A stretch of 64,000 nucleotides of DNA from an uncultured Sutterella sp. (GTDB taxonomy: Bacteria > Pseudomonadota > Gammaproteobacteria > Burkholderiales > Burkholderiaceae_F): positions 1 through 64,000 of the forward strand of contig UQOW01000005.1 in NCBI GenBank assembly GCA_900542805.1, written 5' to 3'. Below are positions 1 to 8,252 of the stretch, piece after piece. The position numbers and the translations under genes were made by a program. Numbering within the stretch: the first letter of the stretch is position 1; every line of letters starts with the position of its first letter. Below the pieces are notes generated by a model. It did no database searches and had not been told where the DNA came from. It saw nothing but the letters and a program-made list of their open reading frames with translations.

Positions 1-384
1 AATTTTACGGTGTCGTTTATTTTGGGTGTACGGTGTGCCACGGTGATTCCTTTCGCGCCCTACGGGAGCGCTATTATCGCCTGGACACAAAAAACCTTAC
101 ATCCCCTTGCTAGGTTACCTAATATCGCAGGGAGTATACGTTATATAGTGGCTCCGAAATCGAGCTATTGGGCACTTACGGGGTATACCGCTAACGAGGT
201 CGGTTGTTTTAGCTCAGAAGAACTGCCTACCGACGTATTATTCCTCCCAAATGGCACTACAACTAGCGAAACTACCCCTCGTGAAACTCTTTTCGACGCA
301 AGCAGAAGCAGTCCTATTTATGGCGCAAGCACCACAGTTCAACCACCTGCCCTTAAAGTGGCAGTATTGATAAAACATGATTAA
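1..384 (+). CDS. Phage tail-fibre C-terminal fragment (5' end outside window)
   Basis: The reading frame is open from the first base to the stop at 382-384, so the gene probably starts upstream of the window; an in-frame GTG at 10 is only the first possible internal start. The C-terminus (LPNIAG block, then SPIYGASTTVQPPALKVAV and a final KHD) resembles the conserved tip of prophage tail-fibre or tail-collar proteins, which bind the host surface. A second, diverged copy of the same C-terminus lies convergent at 419-769, 34 bp away. This convergent arrangement recalls the alternative fibre ends of invertible phage segments. Family call is from motif memory; function is inferred. Confidence 0.55.
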   Translation, partial: NFTVSFILGVRCATVIPFAPYGSAIIAWTQKTLHPLARLPNIAGSIRYIVAPKSSYWALTGYTANEVGCFSSEELPTDVLFLPNGTTTSETTPRETLFDASRSSPIYGASTTVQPPALKVAVLIKHD

Positions 385-418
385 CTGAAACTGCCATTGT
401 CCCCAAAATGGCAACAAA

Positions 419-850
419 TCAGTCGTGTTTGATTAAAGCAGCGACTTTTACAGCGGGGGGCTGAACCGTTGTTGATGCACCGTAAATGGGATTGCTTCCG
501 CTTGCCGTGAAGACAGTTTTCTCAGGGGTAACATCTAGAGTTGCACTGCCCTGTGGCAGCCAGGCATTGCTACCGGGCACGTCTACCTTAGAAAAACAAC
601 CAACCAGCCAAGTGGGATGCCCTAAAATCGCATAATAGCCTCCTTTATTAGCCGCTTGATAAACCATTTCCCCTGTGATATTGGGCAATCCCGCTTTGAC
701 AGCGGTATTGATACCTGAAGACGCACCTATCGGTACTCTATCTGAATAGTTGGGTAAGACATAGAGCGTTTATTCCATCCACCCGTCGCTGTATTTGCGG
801 TACCAGGAGCAGGGAGAAAAGCCCTGACAAGCCCCTGCGAGAGCGACCGA
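419..850 (-). pseudogene. Broken phage tail-fibre C-terminal fragment
   Basis: Reading leftwards, the frame downstream of 769 encodes a tail-fibre end: LPNYSDRVPIGASSG, then GLPNITGEMVYQA, then SNPIYGASTTVQPPAVKVA and a final KHD, ending at 419. Directly upstream in the same frame is WYRKYSDGWME, a motif common in tail fibres, followed by TAA at 772-770 where the family usually has Gln (CAA). This suggests a nonsense change inside a once longer gene. Protein similarity to the fragment at 1-384 is clear, but the DNA is diverged (for example TTTATGGCGC versus TTTACGGTGC), so this is not a recent duplication. No start codon with a ribosome site is seen. Confidence 0.5.
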
Positions 851-922
851 GTGGTGCTCTTTTTTATCAACCAAAACGAGGTCGAGTTGTTAGGGAGTTC
901 CTAAAGACTAGAAGCATCTCGC

Positions 923-950
923 GTCATTACACAACATTGTGTATAATGAC
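923..950 (+). promoter_or_regulatory. hicAB promoter with inverted-repeat operator
   Basis: An imperfect inverted repeat (GTCATTACACAA ... TTGTGTATAATGAC) covers a good -10 box TATAAT at 942-947. No convincing -35 is seen at the right distance. HicB-type antitoxins with a ribbon-helix-helix tail bind such repeats and repress their own promoter, so this is the likely operator. The match is read directly; the role is inferred. Confidence 0.5.
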
Positions 951-977
951 GGTGTGTTAATTAACAAGGAGGCCAAA

Positions 978-1166
978 TTGGACTCAAAAACAATAATTAA
1001 CACACTTGAGAAAAATGGATGGTATCTGGCAAGGGTAAGAGGGGACCATCACGTTTTTAAAAATCCGAAATACCGATTTAATGTCGTAGTCACACACCCT
1101 GTTAAAGATGTCCCAATCGGGCAAGTGAGAGACGTTATGAGGAAAACGGGAATAAAACTCAAGTAA
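978..1166 (+). CDS. hicA: HicA-family mRNA interferase toxin
   Basis: A 62-residue basic protein with the HicA dsRBD-like fold signature: IINTLEKNGWYLARVRGDHHVF, with the conserved catalytic His in the GDHHVF block, then the VVVTHP strand and a final helix with DVPIGQVRDVMRKTG. HicA toxins cleave mRNA and are neutralised by HicB, encoded 80 bp downstream. I place the start at TTG 978 because AAGGAGG (966-972) lies 5 bp upstream and the resulting length fits the family (about 60 residues). An upstream in-frame start at 939 overlaps the -10 box and is unlikely. Confidence 0.85.
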   Translation: MDSKTIINTLEKNGWYLARVRGDHHVFKNPKYRFNVVVTHPVKDVPIGQVRDVMRKTGIKLK

Positions 1167-1246
1167 GTGTTAAGGGGGGAAGTGACGACTTCCTCCCGAT
1201 ACCTGTCCGGTCAAGCTATTTTATCTACATCTAGGAGTATCAGATT

Positions 1247-1639
1247 ATGAGATATCCGTGCGTCATAGAACCGAGCAAAGGCAAGGCGGGGTATGGCGTC
1301 ATCTTTCCCGATTTGACGGGATGCTACGCGAATGGAGCGACATTAGACGAGGCGCTTAAAGACGCGAAAGAGGCAGCTATTTTGTGGATGGAAGAAGAGT
1401 TGGAGGATGGCAGAGAAATACCGAGTCCGTCTTCTTTTGAAAAGATTCAAAAAAATGAGGATTGGAAGGGGTGGCTTTTCGGCTTTGTGGATATTGATCC
1501 GTCCAAAGTGACGGGCAAGACAGTAAGACTGAATATTTGCCTTCCTGCCCGTGTCGTTCGTCGAATTGACAATCTTGCATCTGCGAGAGGAGAGTCGAGA
1601 TCTTCGTATATCGCCAGCCTTGCTATGCAAGCACGATAA
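1247..1639 (+). CDS. hicB: HicB-family antitoxin
   Basis: A 130-residue protein with an N-terminal partial RNase H-like HicB domain (residues 1-60: MRYPCVIEPSKGKAGYGVIF, DLTGCYANGATLDEAL) and a C-terminal ribbon-helix-helix segment (about 92-128: VRLNICLPARVVRRIDNLA). The first part binds and blocks HicA; the second binds the operator. TAGGAG ends 10 bp before the ATG. Toxin-before-antitoxin order is normal for hicAB. The pair lies next to prophage tail debris, in keeping with its usual accessory location. Confidence 0.88.
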   Translation: MRYPCVIEPSKGKAGYGVIFPDLTGCYANGATLDEALKDAKEAAILWMEEELEDGREIPSPSSFEKIQKNEDWKGWLFGFVDIDPSKVTGKTVRLNICLPARVVRRIDNLASARGESRSSYIASLAMQAR

Positions 1640-1670
1640 CTGTACACTCTCTCTGAGTCCAATCAGGTCT

Positions 1671-1697
1671 AGCCCACAGACGTGTGGGCTTTTTTTT
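1671..1697 (+). terminator. Terminator after hicB
   Basis: A perfect 8-bp stem AGCCCACA / TGTGGGCT with a four-base loop is followed by a run of T (1690-1697). It lies 32 bp after hicB, so it ends the hicAB transcript. Confidence 0.85.
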
Positions 1698-1846
1698 GCA
1701 GGTATATGTGCAAAAAATGCACATACGACATCTTGTTTATTCTGAAACGCCTTTGAGTTGCGGTATTTGTCAAGACAAATTTCCAGTTTTTTCTCAAAAA
1801 AAACGGTGAACCATACCTCGTCTAGTAGAGCACCTACAGACGGGGT

Positions 1847-2404
1847 ATGTTTATGGCTGGAAAACGAATTTCTTCAGAGATCAAGCAAAAAGCTTTAGAA
1901 CTTTTTAAACAAGGGCTCAGTTACAAGGCAACAGCTCGCATCCTTGGACTAAACTTTGAAAGCGTACGTGATTGGTATGACTGTTTTCGTGCTGGAGATT
2001 ACTCTTGGAGCCAATCGTCATACGTTCAATCCAATGTTGATACTTTGAGAGACGCCGTCGAAGAATATCTGAATACAGAAAACGGGTGCCGCATTATTGC
2101 GGCTAAACATGGCATAAAAACGTCGACTCTTCTACGTGCAAAACAAAATTTCGTAAACTTTGGCTTAGTCAAGTTGCCCAAAGGTCGAAATGCCATGAAA
2201 CGCCTTCAAGAACAAAGACAAAAGCTCAAAGACGAAGTTCGATTGCTTGATGAACAGAACGCCCCATTAACGGATAAGAAGGACCTTCGGGAAATGAGGG
2301 ATCTTCTGCTTGTTAATATTGCTTTATTGGAAGTTATTGAAGAAAGTCATCCGGATGGGCTCAAAAAAAAGAATTCAGGCGGCAAAGAAAGCAGCTGGAG
2401 GTGA
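1847..2404 (+). CDS. IS3-family OrfA, helix-turn-helix transposase subunit
   Basis: A 185-residue protein (183 from the second ATG at 1853). The N-terminus has a transposase helix-turn-helix (IKQKALELFKQGLSYKATAR, ILGLNFESVRDWY) that recognises the element's ends; a second helix-turn-helix-like part follows near residue 75-105. The C-terminal third is helical and charged (RLQEQRQKLKDEVRLL), as in the leucine-zipper region of IS3 OrfA proteins. It overlaps OrfB by 50 bp counted from OrfB's ATG, and a run of eight A (2363-2370) lies in the overlap. Confidence 0.85.
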   Translation: MFMAGKRISSEIKQKALELFKQGLSYKATARILGLNFESVRDWYDCFRAGDYSWSQSSYVQSNVDTLRDAVEEYLNTENGCRIIAAKHGIKTSTLLRAKQNFVNFGLVKLPKGRNAMKRLQEQRQKLKDEVRLLDEQNAPLTDKKDLREMRDLLLVNIALLEVIEESHPDGLKKKNSGGKESSWR

Positions 2405-3245
2405 AATTAGCCTCCGTAAGGCGTGCGCTCTCTTAGGAGTTAACCGAAGTTCTGTATGTAAGGCTCAAAAGCCTTCTGCCAGAGCTATTAAGGATCAAAA
2501 CCTAGCTGAGAAAATTCAGGCCGTTCAAGATAGCAAAAGGTATACATATGGGGTTGATCGAATGACTGCCGAACTGCGTCGACAGGGCGTTCCGGTCAAT
2601 CACAAACGTGTCTGGCGTGTCATGAAGGCCTACAAACTCAATGCCATCATCCGCAAGAAGCGCAATTGGTTCTGCGATGTCGACAAGGTTGTTCACACAC
2701 GGTTGCCGGGAAACCTTTTGAACCGTGAATTCCATGCCGATGCGCCAGGGCAAAAGCTTGTTAGCGACGTGACTTATTTGCCGACAGCGGACGGGCATTG
2801 GTGTTACGCTTCGCTCGTGAAGGACCTGTGTACTTCCGAGATTGTGGCTTGCGTCGTCAGCAAAAAGCAGACATTGGCATTGGGGATCGAGACGCTCAAT
2901 CAACTGAACGGAAGAATCAAACCGGGAGCGCTGTTTCACACCGATCAAGGATGCATTTATACGCATCCCGCGTTCGGCAACACCTTGGAACGGTTGGGAG
3001 CTACGCAAAGCTTATCTAGAAAGGGTAACTGCCTCGATAATGCAGTTGTCGAGAGTTTTAATGGAACGATGAAATGCGAATGGTTTTATCCGAAATATGA
3101 CACAGGACGATGGGATTTAACGTTTGAACAAGTTGCTCAAATGTTCTTCGACTATGTGAACTACTACAATGAGGAACGTATCCAAAAGAAATTGGGCTAT
3201 CTAACGCCAACAGAGTATCGACGTCAAATAGCCCAAAATCAATGA
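2355..3245 (+). CDS. IS3-family OrfB, DDE transposase
   Basis: From ATG 2355 the product is 296 residues; the frame is open further upstream to 2310. It has the rve integrase core: first Asp in LVSDVTYLP, second in FHTDQGCIYTHPAF, and the Glu in DNAVVESFNGTMKCEW, completing DDE. The N-terminus (ISLRKACALLGVNRSSV) is the usual HTH_21-like part. IS3 elements normally make an OrfAB fusion by -1 frameshifting. Here OrfB is in the +1 frame relative to OrfA, and loss of one A from the A8 run would fuse them, so slippage of a different type, or separate initiation at 2355, must be considered. Confidence 0.9.
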   Translation: MGSKKRIQAAKKAAGGEISLRKACALLGVNRSSVCKAQKPSARAIKDQNLAEKIQAVQDSKRYTYGVDRMTAELRRQGVPVNHKRVWRVMKAYKLNAIIRKKRNWFCDVDKVVHTRLPGNLLNREFHADAPGQKLVSDVTYLPTADGHWCYASLVKDLCTSEIVACVVSKKQTLALGIETLNQLNGRIKPGALFHTDQGCIYTHPAFGNTLERLGATQSLSRKGNCLDNAVVESFNGTMKCEWFYPKYDTGRWDLTFEQVAQMFFDYVNYYNEERIQKKLGYLTPTEYRRQIAQNQ

Positions 3246-3305
3246 CCTTAACTGGTCTACTCTACGGGGTAGAGTTCAAACTTCGGGGCGATTTTTCGAT
3301 GCGGC

Positions 3306-5201
3306 TTAAAGCGCCAACAGGCGATTCATGCGTTGCACAAAAGCATTCGGGTCTTTAAGAGCTCCCTGCTCGGATAAAAGGGCCTGCTCGAAAATAAGCT
3401 CAGCCCATTCCTTAAAGCGCGCAGAGTCGGTTTCGGCAGCAACTCGTTTTAAGAGCGCATTTTCCGGGTCAACCTCCAGGATGTACTCGTCCTCGGGGAC
3501 GGTCTGTCCTGCCGCCTCGAGCATGTGCTTCATCTGAGGCGTTAAGAACTGCCCGCCCTCGGCCACAACGCAGCTCGGGGTACCCACAAGACGCGTGGAA
3601 ACCCGCACGTCTTTGACGCGCCCGGCGAGTGCCGTCTTTAAGCGATCGATAAGGCCTGCGCTTTGTTTAGCTTCCTCTTCGGTCTTCTCGGACTTGTCCG
3701 CCAAATCCCCGAGTTCCAAATCCGAAGCGCTCGCACTGACGAAGCCCTTGCCTTCGAATTCACGCAAATGCGCCATCAGCCACTCGTCGATTCGATCCCA
3801 AAGTAGGAGCACCTCGATACCCTTTTTCTTAAAGAGTTCCAAGTACGGCGACGTTTTCACGCTCTGGTAGCTCGTACCGACAAGGTAGTAAATCTTCTTT
3901 TGGCCTTCGGGCATGCGCGAAACGTAATCAGCAAGACTGACGGTTTGAGCGGAAGCATTCTCCGTGGTGGAAGCAAAACGCAAGAGCTTGGCAACGGTCT
4001 CGGCATTGGAGTAATCCTCAACGGGGCCTTCCTTGAGAACGCGTCCGAACTGAGTCCAGAACTTGGCGTATTTGTCTTTATCGGTCGCTAATTTGGCAAT
4101 CATGTCCAAGGTCCGCTTTGTCAGAGCCTTCTTTAACTTACGACCGGCTTCGCTTTCCTGTAGCAGTTCCCGCGAGACGTTAAGGGGCAATGCGTTCGTA
4201 TCCACAAGGCCGCGCACAAAGCGTAGGTAGTTGGGAAGGAAGGCATCGGCCTTATCCATAATGAACACGCGCTCGACAAAAAGCTTTAAGCCCTTGACAG
4301 TGTCGCGCGAATACAAATCCCACGGCGCCTGCGACGGAATAAACAACAGCGAGGTGTATTCCAGGTCGCCTTCGACCTTGTTATGCGCCCACGCGAGGGG
4401 ATCATCGTAGTCGTGCGTTAAGTGCTTGTAAAACTCCTTGTATTGCTCGTCTTTGACCTCGCGCGGATTCATCGTCCAAAGCGCTTTGGCTTCATTGACC
4501 TGCGTGTACTCGAACTTAGGCTCTTTCTTAGAGGCATCCTCCCCTTCTTTGGGAGCTTCGAACTTTTCTTCCCACAGATACACAGGGACGGCAATGTGGT
4601 CGGAATACTTTTCGATGGCTTCGCGAAGAGTCCAGGTTTCAAGGAACTTCGTTTCGGGGTCTTTTAAGTGCAAAATCACAGACGTCCCGCGTTCTTTGAC
4701 AGAGACATTTTCGCTTTCAAACTCGCCGTTACCGGTCGATTCCCATCGCACGCCTTCGGCTTCCGGGGTTCCGGCTTTGCGCGTCAAAACCGTCACGCGA
4801 TCGGCCACGATAAAGGCCGAGTAAAACCCGACACCGAACTGACCGATTAGCTGTGCGTCCTTGGCGGCATCGCCCGACAAGCTCTTAAAGAATTCCTCGG
4901 TTCCCGATTTGGCAATCGTGCCTAAATGATCGTTGGCTTCGGCCAACGTCATGCCGATACCGTTATCGGTAATCGTCAACGTCTTAGTTGCCGCATCGGC
5001 CTTGACATGAATCGCAAAATTCGGGTCGTCTTTAATAAGGTCGGCATCCGTGAGCGCCAGAAAATGCAATTTTTCAATAGCATCGGAAGCATTGGAGATT
5101 AACTCACGCAAAAAGACTTCTTTGTTCGAATAAAGGGAATTGGCCAAAAGATCCAAGAGTTTGGCCACCTCTGTTTGAAAACCGTGCTTTTGAGCAGACA
5201 T
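3306..5201 (-). CDS. htpG: Chaperone protein HtpG (Hsp90)
   Basis: A 631-residue cytoplasmic Hsp90 homologue. The N-terminal GHKL ATPase domain shows RELISNASDA (ATP-site Asn), DNGIGM, and GQFGVGFYSAFIVAD; the middle domain has the client-binding and gamma-phosphate Arg region (NVSRELLQES); the C-terminal dimerisation domain ends at MNRLLAL. I start at ATG 5201 (MSAQKHGFQTEVAKLL), which matches family N-termini and has CGGAGTG upstream, rather than the extra nine residues from 5228. A sigma-32-type promoter lies just upstream. The gene follows the IS3 element's right end by 27 bp. Confidence 0.97.
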   Translation of the reverse strand: MSAQKHGFQTEVAKLLDLLANSLYSNKEVFLRELISNASDAIEKLHFLALTDADLIKDDPNFAIHVKADAATKTLTITDNGIGMTLAEANDHLGTIAKSGTEEFFKSLSGDAAKDAQLIGQFGVGFYSAFIVADRVTVLTRKAGTPEAEGVRWESTGNGEFESENVSVKERGTSVILHLKDPETKFLETWTLREAIEKYSDHIAVPVYLWEEKFEAPKEGEDASKKEPKFEYTQVNEAKALWTMNPREVKDEQYKEFYKHLTHDYDDPLAWAHNKVEGDLEYTSLLFIPSQAPWDLYSRDTVKGLKLFVERVFIMDKADAFLPNYLRFVRGLVDTNALPLNVSRELLQESEAGRKLKKALTKRTLDMIAKLATDKDKYAKFWTQFGRVLKEGPVEDYSNAETVAKLLRFASTTENASAQTVSLADYVSRMPEGQKKIYYLVGTSYQSVKTSPYLELFKKKGIEVLLLWDRIDEWLMAHLREFEGKGFVSASASDLELGDLADKSEKTEEEAKQSAGLIDRLKTALAGRVKDVRVSTRLVGTPSCVVAEGGQFLTPQMKHMLEAAGQTVPEDEYILEVDPENALLKRVAAETDSARFKEWAELIFEQALLSEQGALKDPNAFVQRMNRLLAL

Positions 5202-5236
5202 ACATAACACTCCGAAAAGTGACTTCAATACTTTTT

Positions 5237-5265
5237 ATATGGGGGCTATGATCGACATTTGCAAG
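5237..5265 (-). promoter_or_regulatory. Heat-shock (sigma-32 type) promoter of htpG
   Basis: On the minus strand the sequence reads CTTGCAA, 14 bases, then CCCCATAT, about 35 bp before the htpG start. This closely matches the RpoH consensus (CTTGAAA, 13-17 bases, CCCCATNT). htpG is a classic RpoH target. The match is seen; use of the promoter is inferred. Confidence 0.75.
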
Positions 5266-5280
5266 AAAGCGCCGGCGGCG

Positions 5281-5307
5281 AAAAAAAACCGGGGAACGAG
5301 TCCCCGG
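5281..5307 (-). terminator. Terminator after the amino-acid symporter gene
   Basis: On the minus strand, CCGGGGA, loop CTCGT, TCCCCGG is followed by eight T. It lies 27 bp after the stop of the 5335-6684 gene and separates it from htpG. Confidence 0.88.
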
Positions 5308-5334
5308 AGTCAATGCAAATTCGTGAAATCGGCC

Positions 5335-6684
5335 TTACTTTTTAAGCGACTCACCCGATTCACGCACAATTTTGAAAACAATCGGGCTTAAAAGTGCCAG
5401 GCCGATTAAATTCGGAATAGCCATAAGGCCGTTCATGACATCGGCAAAAAGCCATACGAAATCAATCTGAACTAAGGCGCCGACCGGAATAATAATCGTA
5501 TAAACAATGCGGAAGGGCTTTAGAGCCTTATCCCCGAAAAGGAACATCCAAGCCCGCTCGCCGTACACGCACCAACCGAGAATGGTTGTGAAGGCAAAAA
5601 GCGCCAGAGCCAAGGTCACGATGTAACTTCCGATTCCGGGCATCACGGACTCAAAGGCAAGGGCTGTGACGGAGGCGCCTTGGGCACCGACGGCACACCA
5701 CTGCCCGGTAATCAGGATTGTCAGACCCGTCATCGTGCAAATGAAAAACGTCGTAATAAAGACCTCGAGCATGCCGAGCGTACCCTGACGAATCGGAGAG
5801 GAAATGGCCGTCGCGTGCGCAATCGGAGCACTTCCTAAGCCGGCCTCATTGGCAAAGACGCCGCGGGCCATACCGAAGCGAATCGCCATCATCACGGTTG
5901 CGCCGGCAAAGCCTCCCGAGGCTGCCGTCGGCGTGAAGGCATGGACAACAACCATCTCTAAGGTCGGGATAATCAGGTCGTAGTGGCATATGACAATAAA
6001 AAGACCGGCAAGGATATAGACAACGACCATGGTCGGAACGATACGTTCGGCCACATATCCGATGCGCCTGACGCCCCCTAAAACAACCAAGCCGATTAAA
6101 AGGAACAACGCTAGAGCCGTGGCCCACGAGGGAATGTTCATCGACTGATGCAAAACACCGGCGATGGCGTTAGTCTGAACCATGTTTCCGGTCCCGAAAC
6201 AGGCAAAACCCGTAAAGATGGCAAACGCACACGCAAGCCACCTCCACTTCGGACCCAAACCGTTTCGTATGTAGTACATCGCGCCGCCTACGACATTACC
6301 GGCAGGCGTGGTTTCACGAAAATGCATCGCCAGAACAATCTCGGAAAACTTCGTTGCCATACCGACCAAGGCCGTGCACCACATCCAGAAAAGGGCTCCC
6401 GGGCCCCCTGCCATCAGGGCCGTGGCCACACCGACAATCGAGCCGGTACCGACAGTGCCTGCCATAGCCGTCATCAAGGCGGTAAATGCCGAGATTTCTC
6501 CTTTACCGCCCTTACCTTCACCGGTCCTCGTAAACAACATACGAAAAGCCGTCGGGATGTTGCGGAACGTATATCCGCGCAAACCGACGGTCAAATAAAT
6601 ACCGGTACCGATAAGGAAAAACAACATAATCGGGCCCCAGACAAATCCGCTGATGGCCCCGAGTATCGAAACGATTGTCTCCAC
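5335..6684 (-). CDS. Sodium:alanine/glycine symporter (AGCS family)
   Basis: A 449-residue inner-membrane transporter with about ten or eleven hydrophobic helices. Family marks include GFVWGPIMLFFL at the start, the GTVGTGSIVGVATAL segment, the SEIVLAMHFRE loop, and GMARGVFANEAGLGSAPIAHA, the AGCS signature. It probably imports alanine, glycine or a related amino acid with Na+. I prefer the GTG start at 6684 because GGGAGAG precedes it by about 8 bp; a TTG at 6711 would add nine charged residues and has no ribosome site. It is divergent from a LysR regulator, which is a candidate controller. Confidence 0.92.
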   Translation of the reverse strand: METIVSILGAISGFVWGPIMLFFLIGTGIYLTVGLRGYTFRNIPTAFRMLFTRTGEGKGGKGEISAFTALMTAMAGTVGTGSIVGVATALMAGGPGALFWMWCTALVGMATKFSEIVLAMHFRETTPAGNVVGGAMYYIRNGLGPKWRWLACAFAIFTGFACFGTGNMVQTNAIAGVLHQSMNIPSWATALALFLLIGLVVLGGVRRIGYVAERIVPTMVVVYILAGLFIVICHYDLIIPTLEMVVVHAFTPTAASGGFAGATVMMAIRFGMARGVFANEAGLGSAPIAHATAISSPIRQGTLGMLEVFITTFFICTMTGLTILITGQWCAVGAQGASVTALAFESVMPGIGSYIVTLALALFAFTTILGWCVYGERAWMFLFGDKALKPFRIVYTIIIPVGALVQIDFVWLFADVMNGLMAIPNLIGLALLSPIVFKIVRESGESLKK

Positions 6685-7049
6685 TGCCCGTCTCTCCCGA
6701 AAAAATCGCAAACAGAAATAAAAAGTATAAAGGACGGACGCTAAGCGCTTTCTAGGGAAAAATACCTATGCAGGCGAATAAAAATCAGTAAACAACCGAT
6801 CGAAATCCGTTCGATACCTCAACAAATACGCCACAAAAGGAAAAGCGAAGCCGTTTATAGGTCTTGTACGAGAAGGATGAGGACTTCAAATAGTTGACCG
6901 CAAGGAGGTGAAGGAAACGGACTCGCTTTAAGTTTTTCAATTTAAAACATCAGCTCCGTATTCGACACAAATACTTTTTTTGCTAATAAAATATAAGCAG
7001 TGCTTTATGACGATGCCGCCAGGTTGCGGCTTTTCTTTTTCTCACTGCT
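6685..7049. promoter_or_regulatory. Divergent promoter region between symporter and lysR genes
   Basis: No gene is seen in these 365 bp. A dyad ATCGAA-5-TTCGAT at 6799-6815 is the clearest structure and could be a LysR-type operator. A TATACT that could be a minus-strand -10 for the symporter lies at about 6722-6727. No riboswitch consensus (glycine or lysine) was recognised. Roles are inferred. Confidence 0.35.
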
Positions 7050-8024
7050 ATGCGCCGTACTGCCCTCAAATACATCGAAACCATTCTTGAGACCGGAAGT
7101 ATCACAAAAGCGGCCAAAAAACTCTTTGTTTCACAGCCGTCTTTAAGCCAATACATCCGGCGCGTTGAAGAAGATAACGACATTGAGCTTTTCGACCGAT
7201 CGTCTCAACCGTGGGTTTTAACCGAAGACGGTCAGTTTTACATGGAAACCGAGCGCAAGATTGAATCGATTTACCGCCAACGCGAGCAGTTTTTCAGTGA
7301 CAAGCACATGCTCACGAGCGGTGAGGTATTCATCGGATCGACGCAATACCGCTCAAACACCGTCCTCTCCAAAGTGCTTCCCGTTTACAGAAAACGATTC
7401 CCAGACATCAAGATTCACCTTTTGGAAGGTATTTCCTCCGAGCTTGTGGATTTGGCTGAAAAAGGGCTCGTGGATTGCACGCTTGCCCTGGAAGCAACGG
7501 TGACAAATAATCTTGTTTGCGAACCCTTGGTGACAGAACGTGTCTTGCTGTGTGCACCGGCCAATCACAAACCCATCAAGACGGGACCCGTTCCGCCCGG
7601 AGGTCGCTTTCCGTCCGTCAAATTTTCCGAGTTTGCCGACGACGACTTTATTGTTTTAAAGGCCGGTCAGGTCTTCCACAAGTTTTTCACGACCTTGTGC
7701 GCCAAATACCGCATCGAGCCGAACGTGATTCTCGAGGCGCAGTCCATCACCTCAATTCCCGCTCTCGTCGAGGCAGGCCTTGGCTGTGCTCTTGTCCCGA
7801 GCCCCCTTGCCGACATGACGAATCACTCCGTGCAGTACTACGACTTAGGGCGAGACCACCCGACGACGAAACTGACGATTGCTTGGAGCCGCAGCAGATA
7901 CCTTTCGCGTCCGGCAGCCACTTTTATTAACGTGGCGAAAGAAGTGATGGCCAAAGAAACGCACAAAAAATCTGTCGTTAAAAGGGCCGGATCAGCAAAG
8001 AGTCACGCGAAATCTGATCAATAA
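7050..8024 (+). CDS. LysR-family transcriptional regulator
   Basis: A 324-residue regulator. The N-terminal winged helix-turn-helix (residues 1-60) has YIETILETGSITKAAKKLF and VSQPSLSQYIRRVE; the linker helix follows; the rest is the periplasmic-binding-like effector domain with the typical SITSIPALVEAGLGCALVPS block near residue 235. The basic C-terminal tail (residues 300-324) is longer than usual. No clear Shine-Dalgarno precedes ATG 7050. The gene is divergent from the AGCS symporter, so autoregulation and control of that transporter are plausible. The effector is unknown. Confidence 0.88.
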   Translation: MRRTALKYIETILETGSITKAAKKLFVSQPSLSQYIRRVEEDNDIELFDRSSQPWVLTEDGQFYMETERKIESIYRQREQFFSDKHMLTSGEVFIGSTQYRSNTVLSKVLPVYRKRFPDIKIHLLEGISSELVDLAEKGLVDCTLALEATVTNNLVCEPLVTERVLLCAPANHKPIKTGPVPPGGRFPSVKFSEFADDDFIVLKAGQVFHKFFTTLCAKYRIEPNVILEAQSITSIPALVEAGLGCALVPSPLADMTNHSVQYYDLGRDHPTTKLTIAWSRSRYLSRPAATFINVAKEVMAKETHKKSVVKRAGSAKSHAKSDQ

Positions 8025-8217
8025 AAAACAGTGATCCCGGCATGGAAAGGCGCATGCCAATTACTGAAACTGTGCAACAAATCTGTTTTTTCCATCCAAC
8101 TTGAGTGATTTTTAAATCGCGCCAACTATCAATTTGTAGCCCAGTGGCCCTTAACACCTTAACGGAGAAAGACCGCTACTTTCCCGAGTCCGCGGCGCGG
8201 TCACTTTACCGACAGAC

Positions 8218-8242
8218 AAAAAAAGCAGCCCGAAGCTACTTT
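8218..8242 (-). terminator. Terminator after tRNA-Val
   Basis: On the minus strand AGTAGC, a TTCG-containing loop, GCTGCT and a T run (8224-8218) lie 10 bp past the tRNA 3' end. One G-T pair occurs in the stem. Confidence 0.75.
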
Positions 8243-8252
8243 CTGTAAGAAC

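Larger units (their letters stand above)
1807..3278 (+). mobile_element. IS3-family (IS150-like) insertion sequence, about 1.47 kb
   Basis: Terminal inverted repeats can be aligned: the left end TGAACCATACCTCGTC at 1807 and the reverse complement of the right end, TGAACTCTACCCCGTA, ending at 3278. They share roughly 20 of the first 28 bases. The element holds an IS3-type OrfA (helix-turn-helix) and OrfB (DDE transposase). The bases outside the ends (CGG on the left, AAC on the right) are not a target duplication, so the copy may have been involved in a rearrangement after insertion. Ends are read by eye and could shift by a base or two. Confidence 0.8.

Noticed and set aside
860..895. ATCAACCAAAACGAGGTCGAG as a Hin/Gin-type crossover site for the tail-fibre segment
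   Set aside because: The match to known hix/gix sites is poor and no second copy was found inside the window.
6148..6744. 198-residue plus-strand frame opposite the AGCS symporter gene
   Set aside because: It is the mirror of a well-supported transporter, has low-complexity charged sequence and no family motif.
6685..7049. Glycine or lysine riboswitch upstream of the symporter
   Set aside because: The conserved core sequences of these riboswitches could not be found on either strand.
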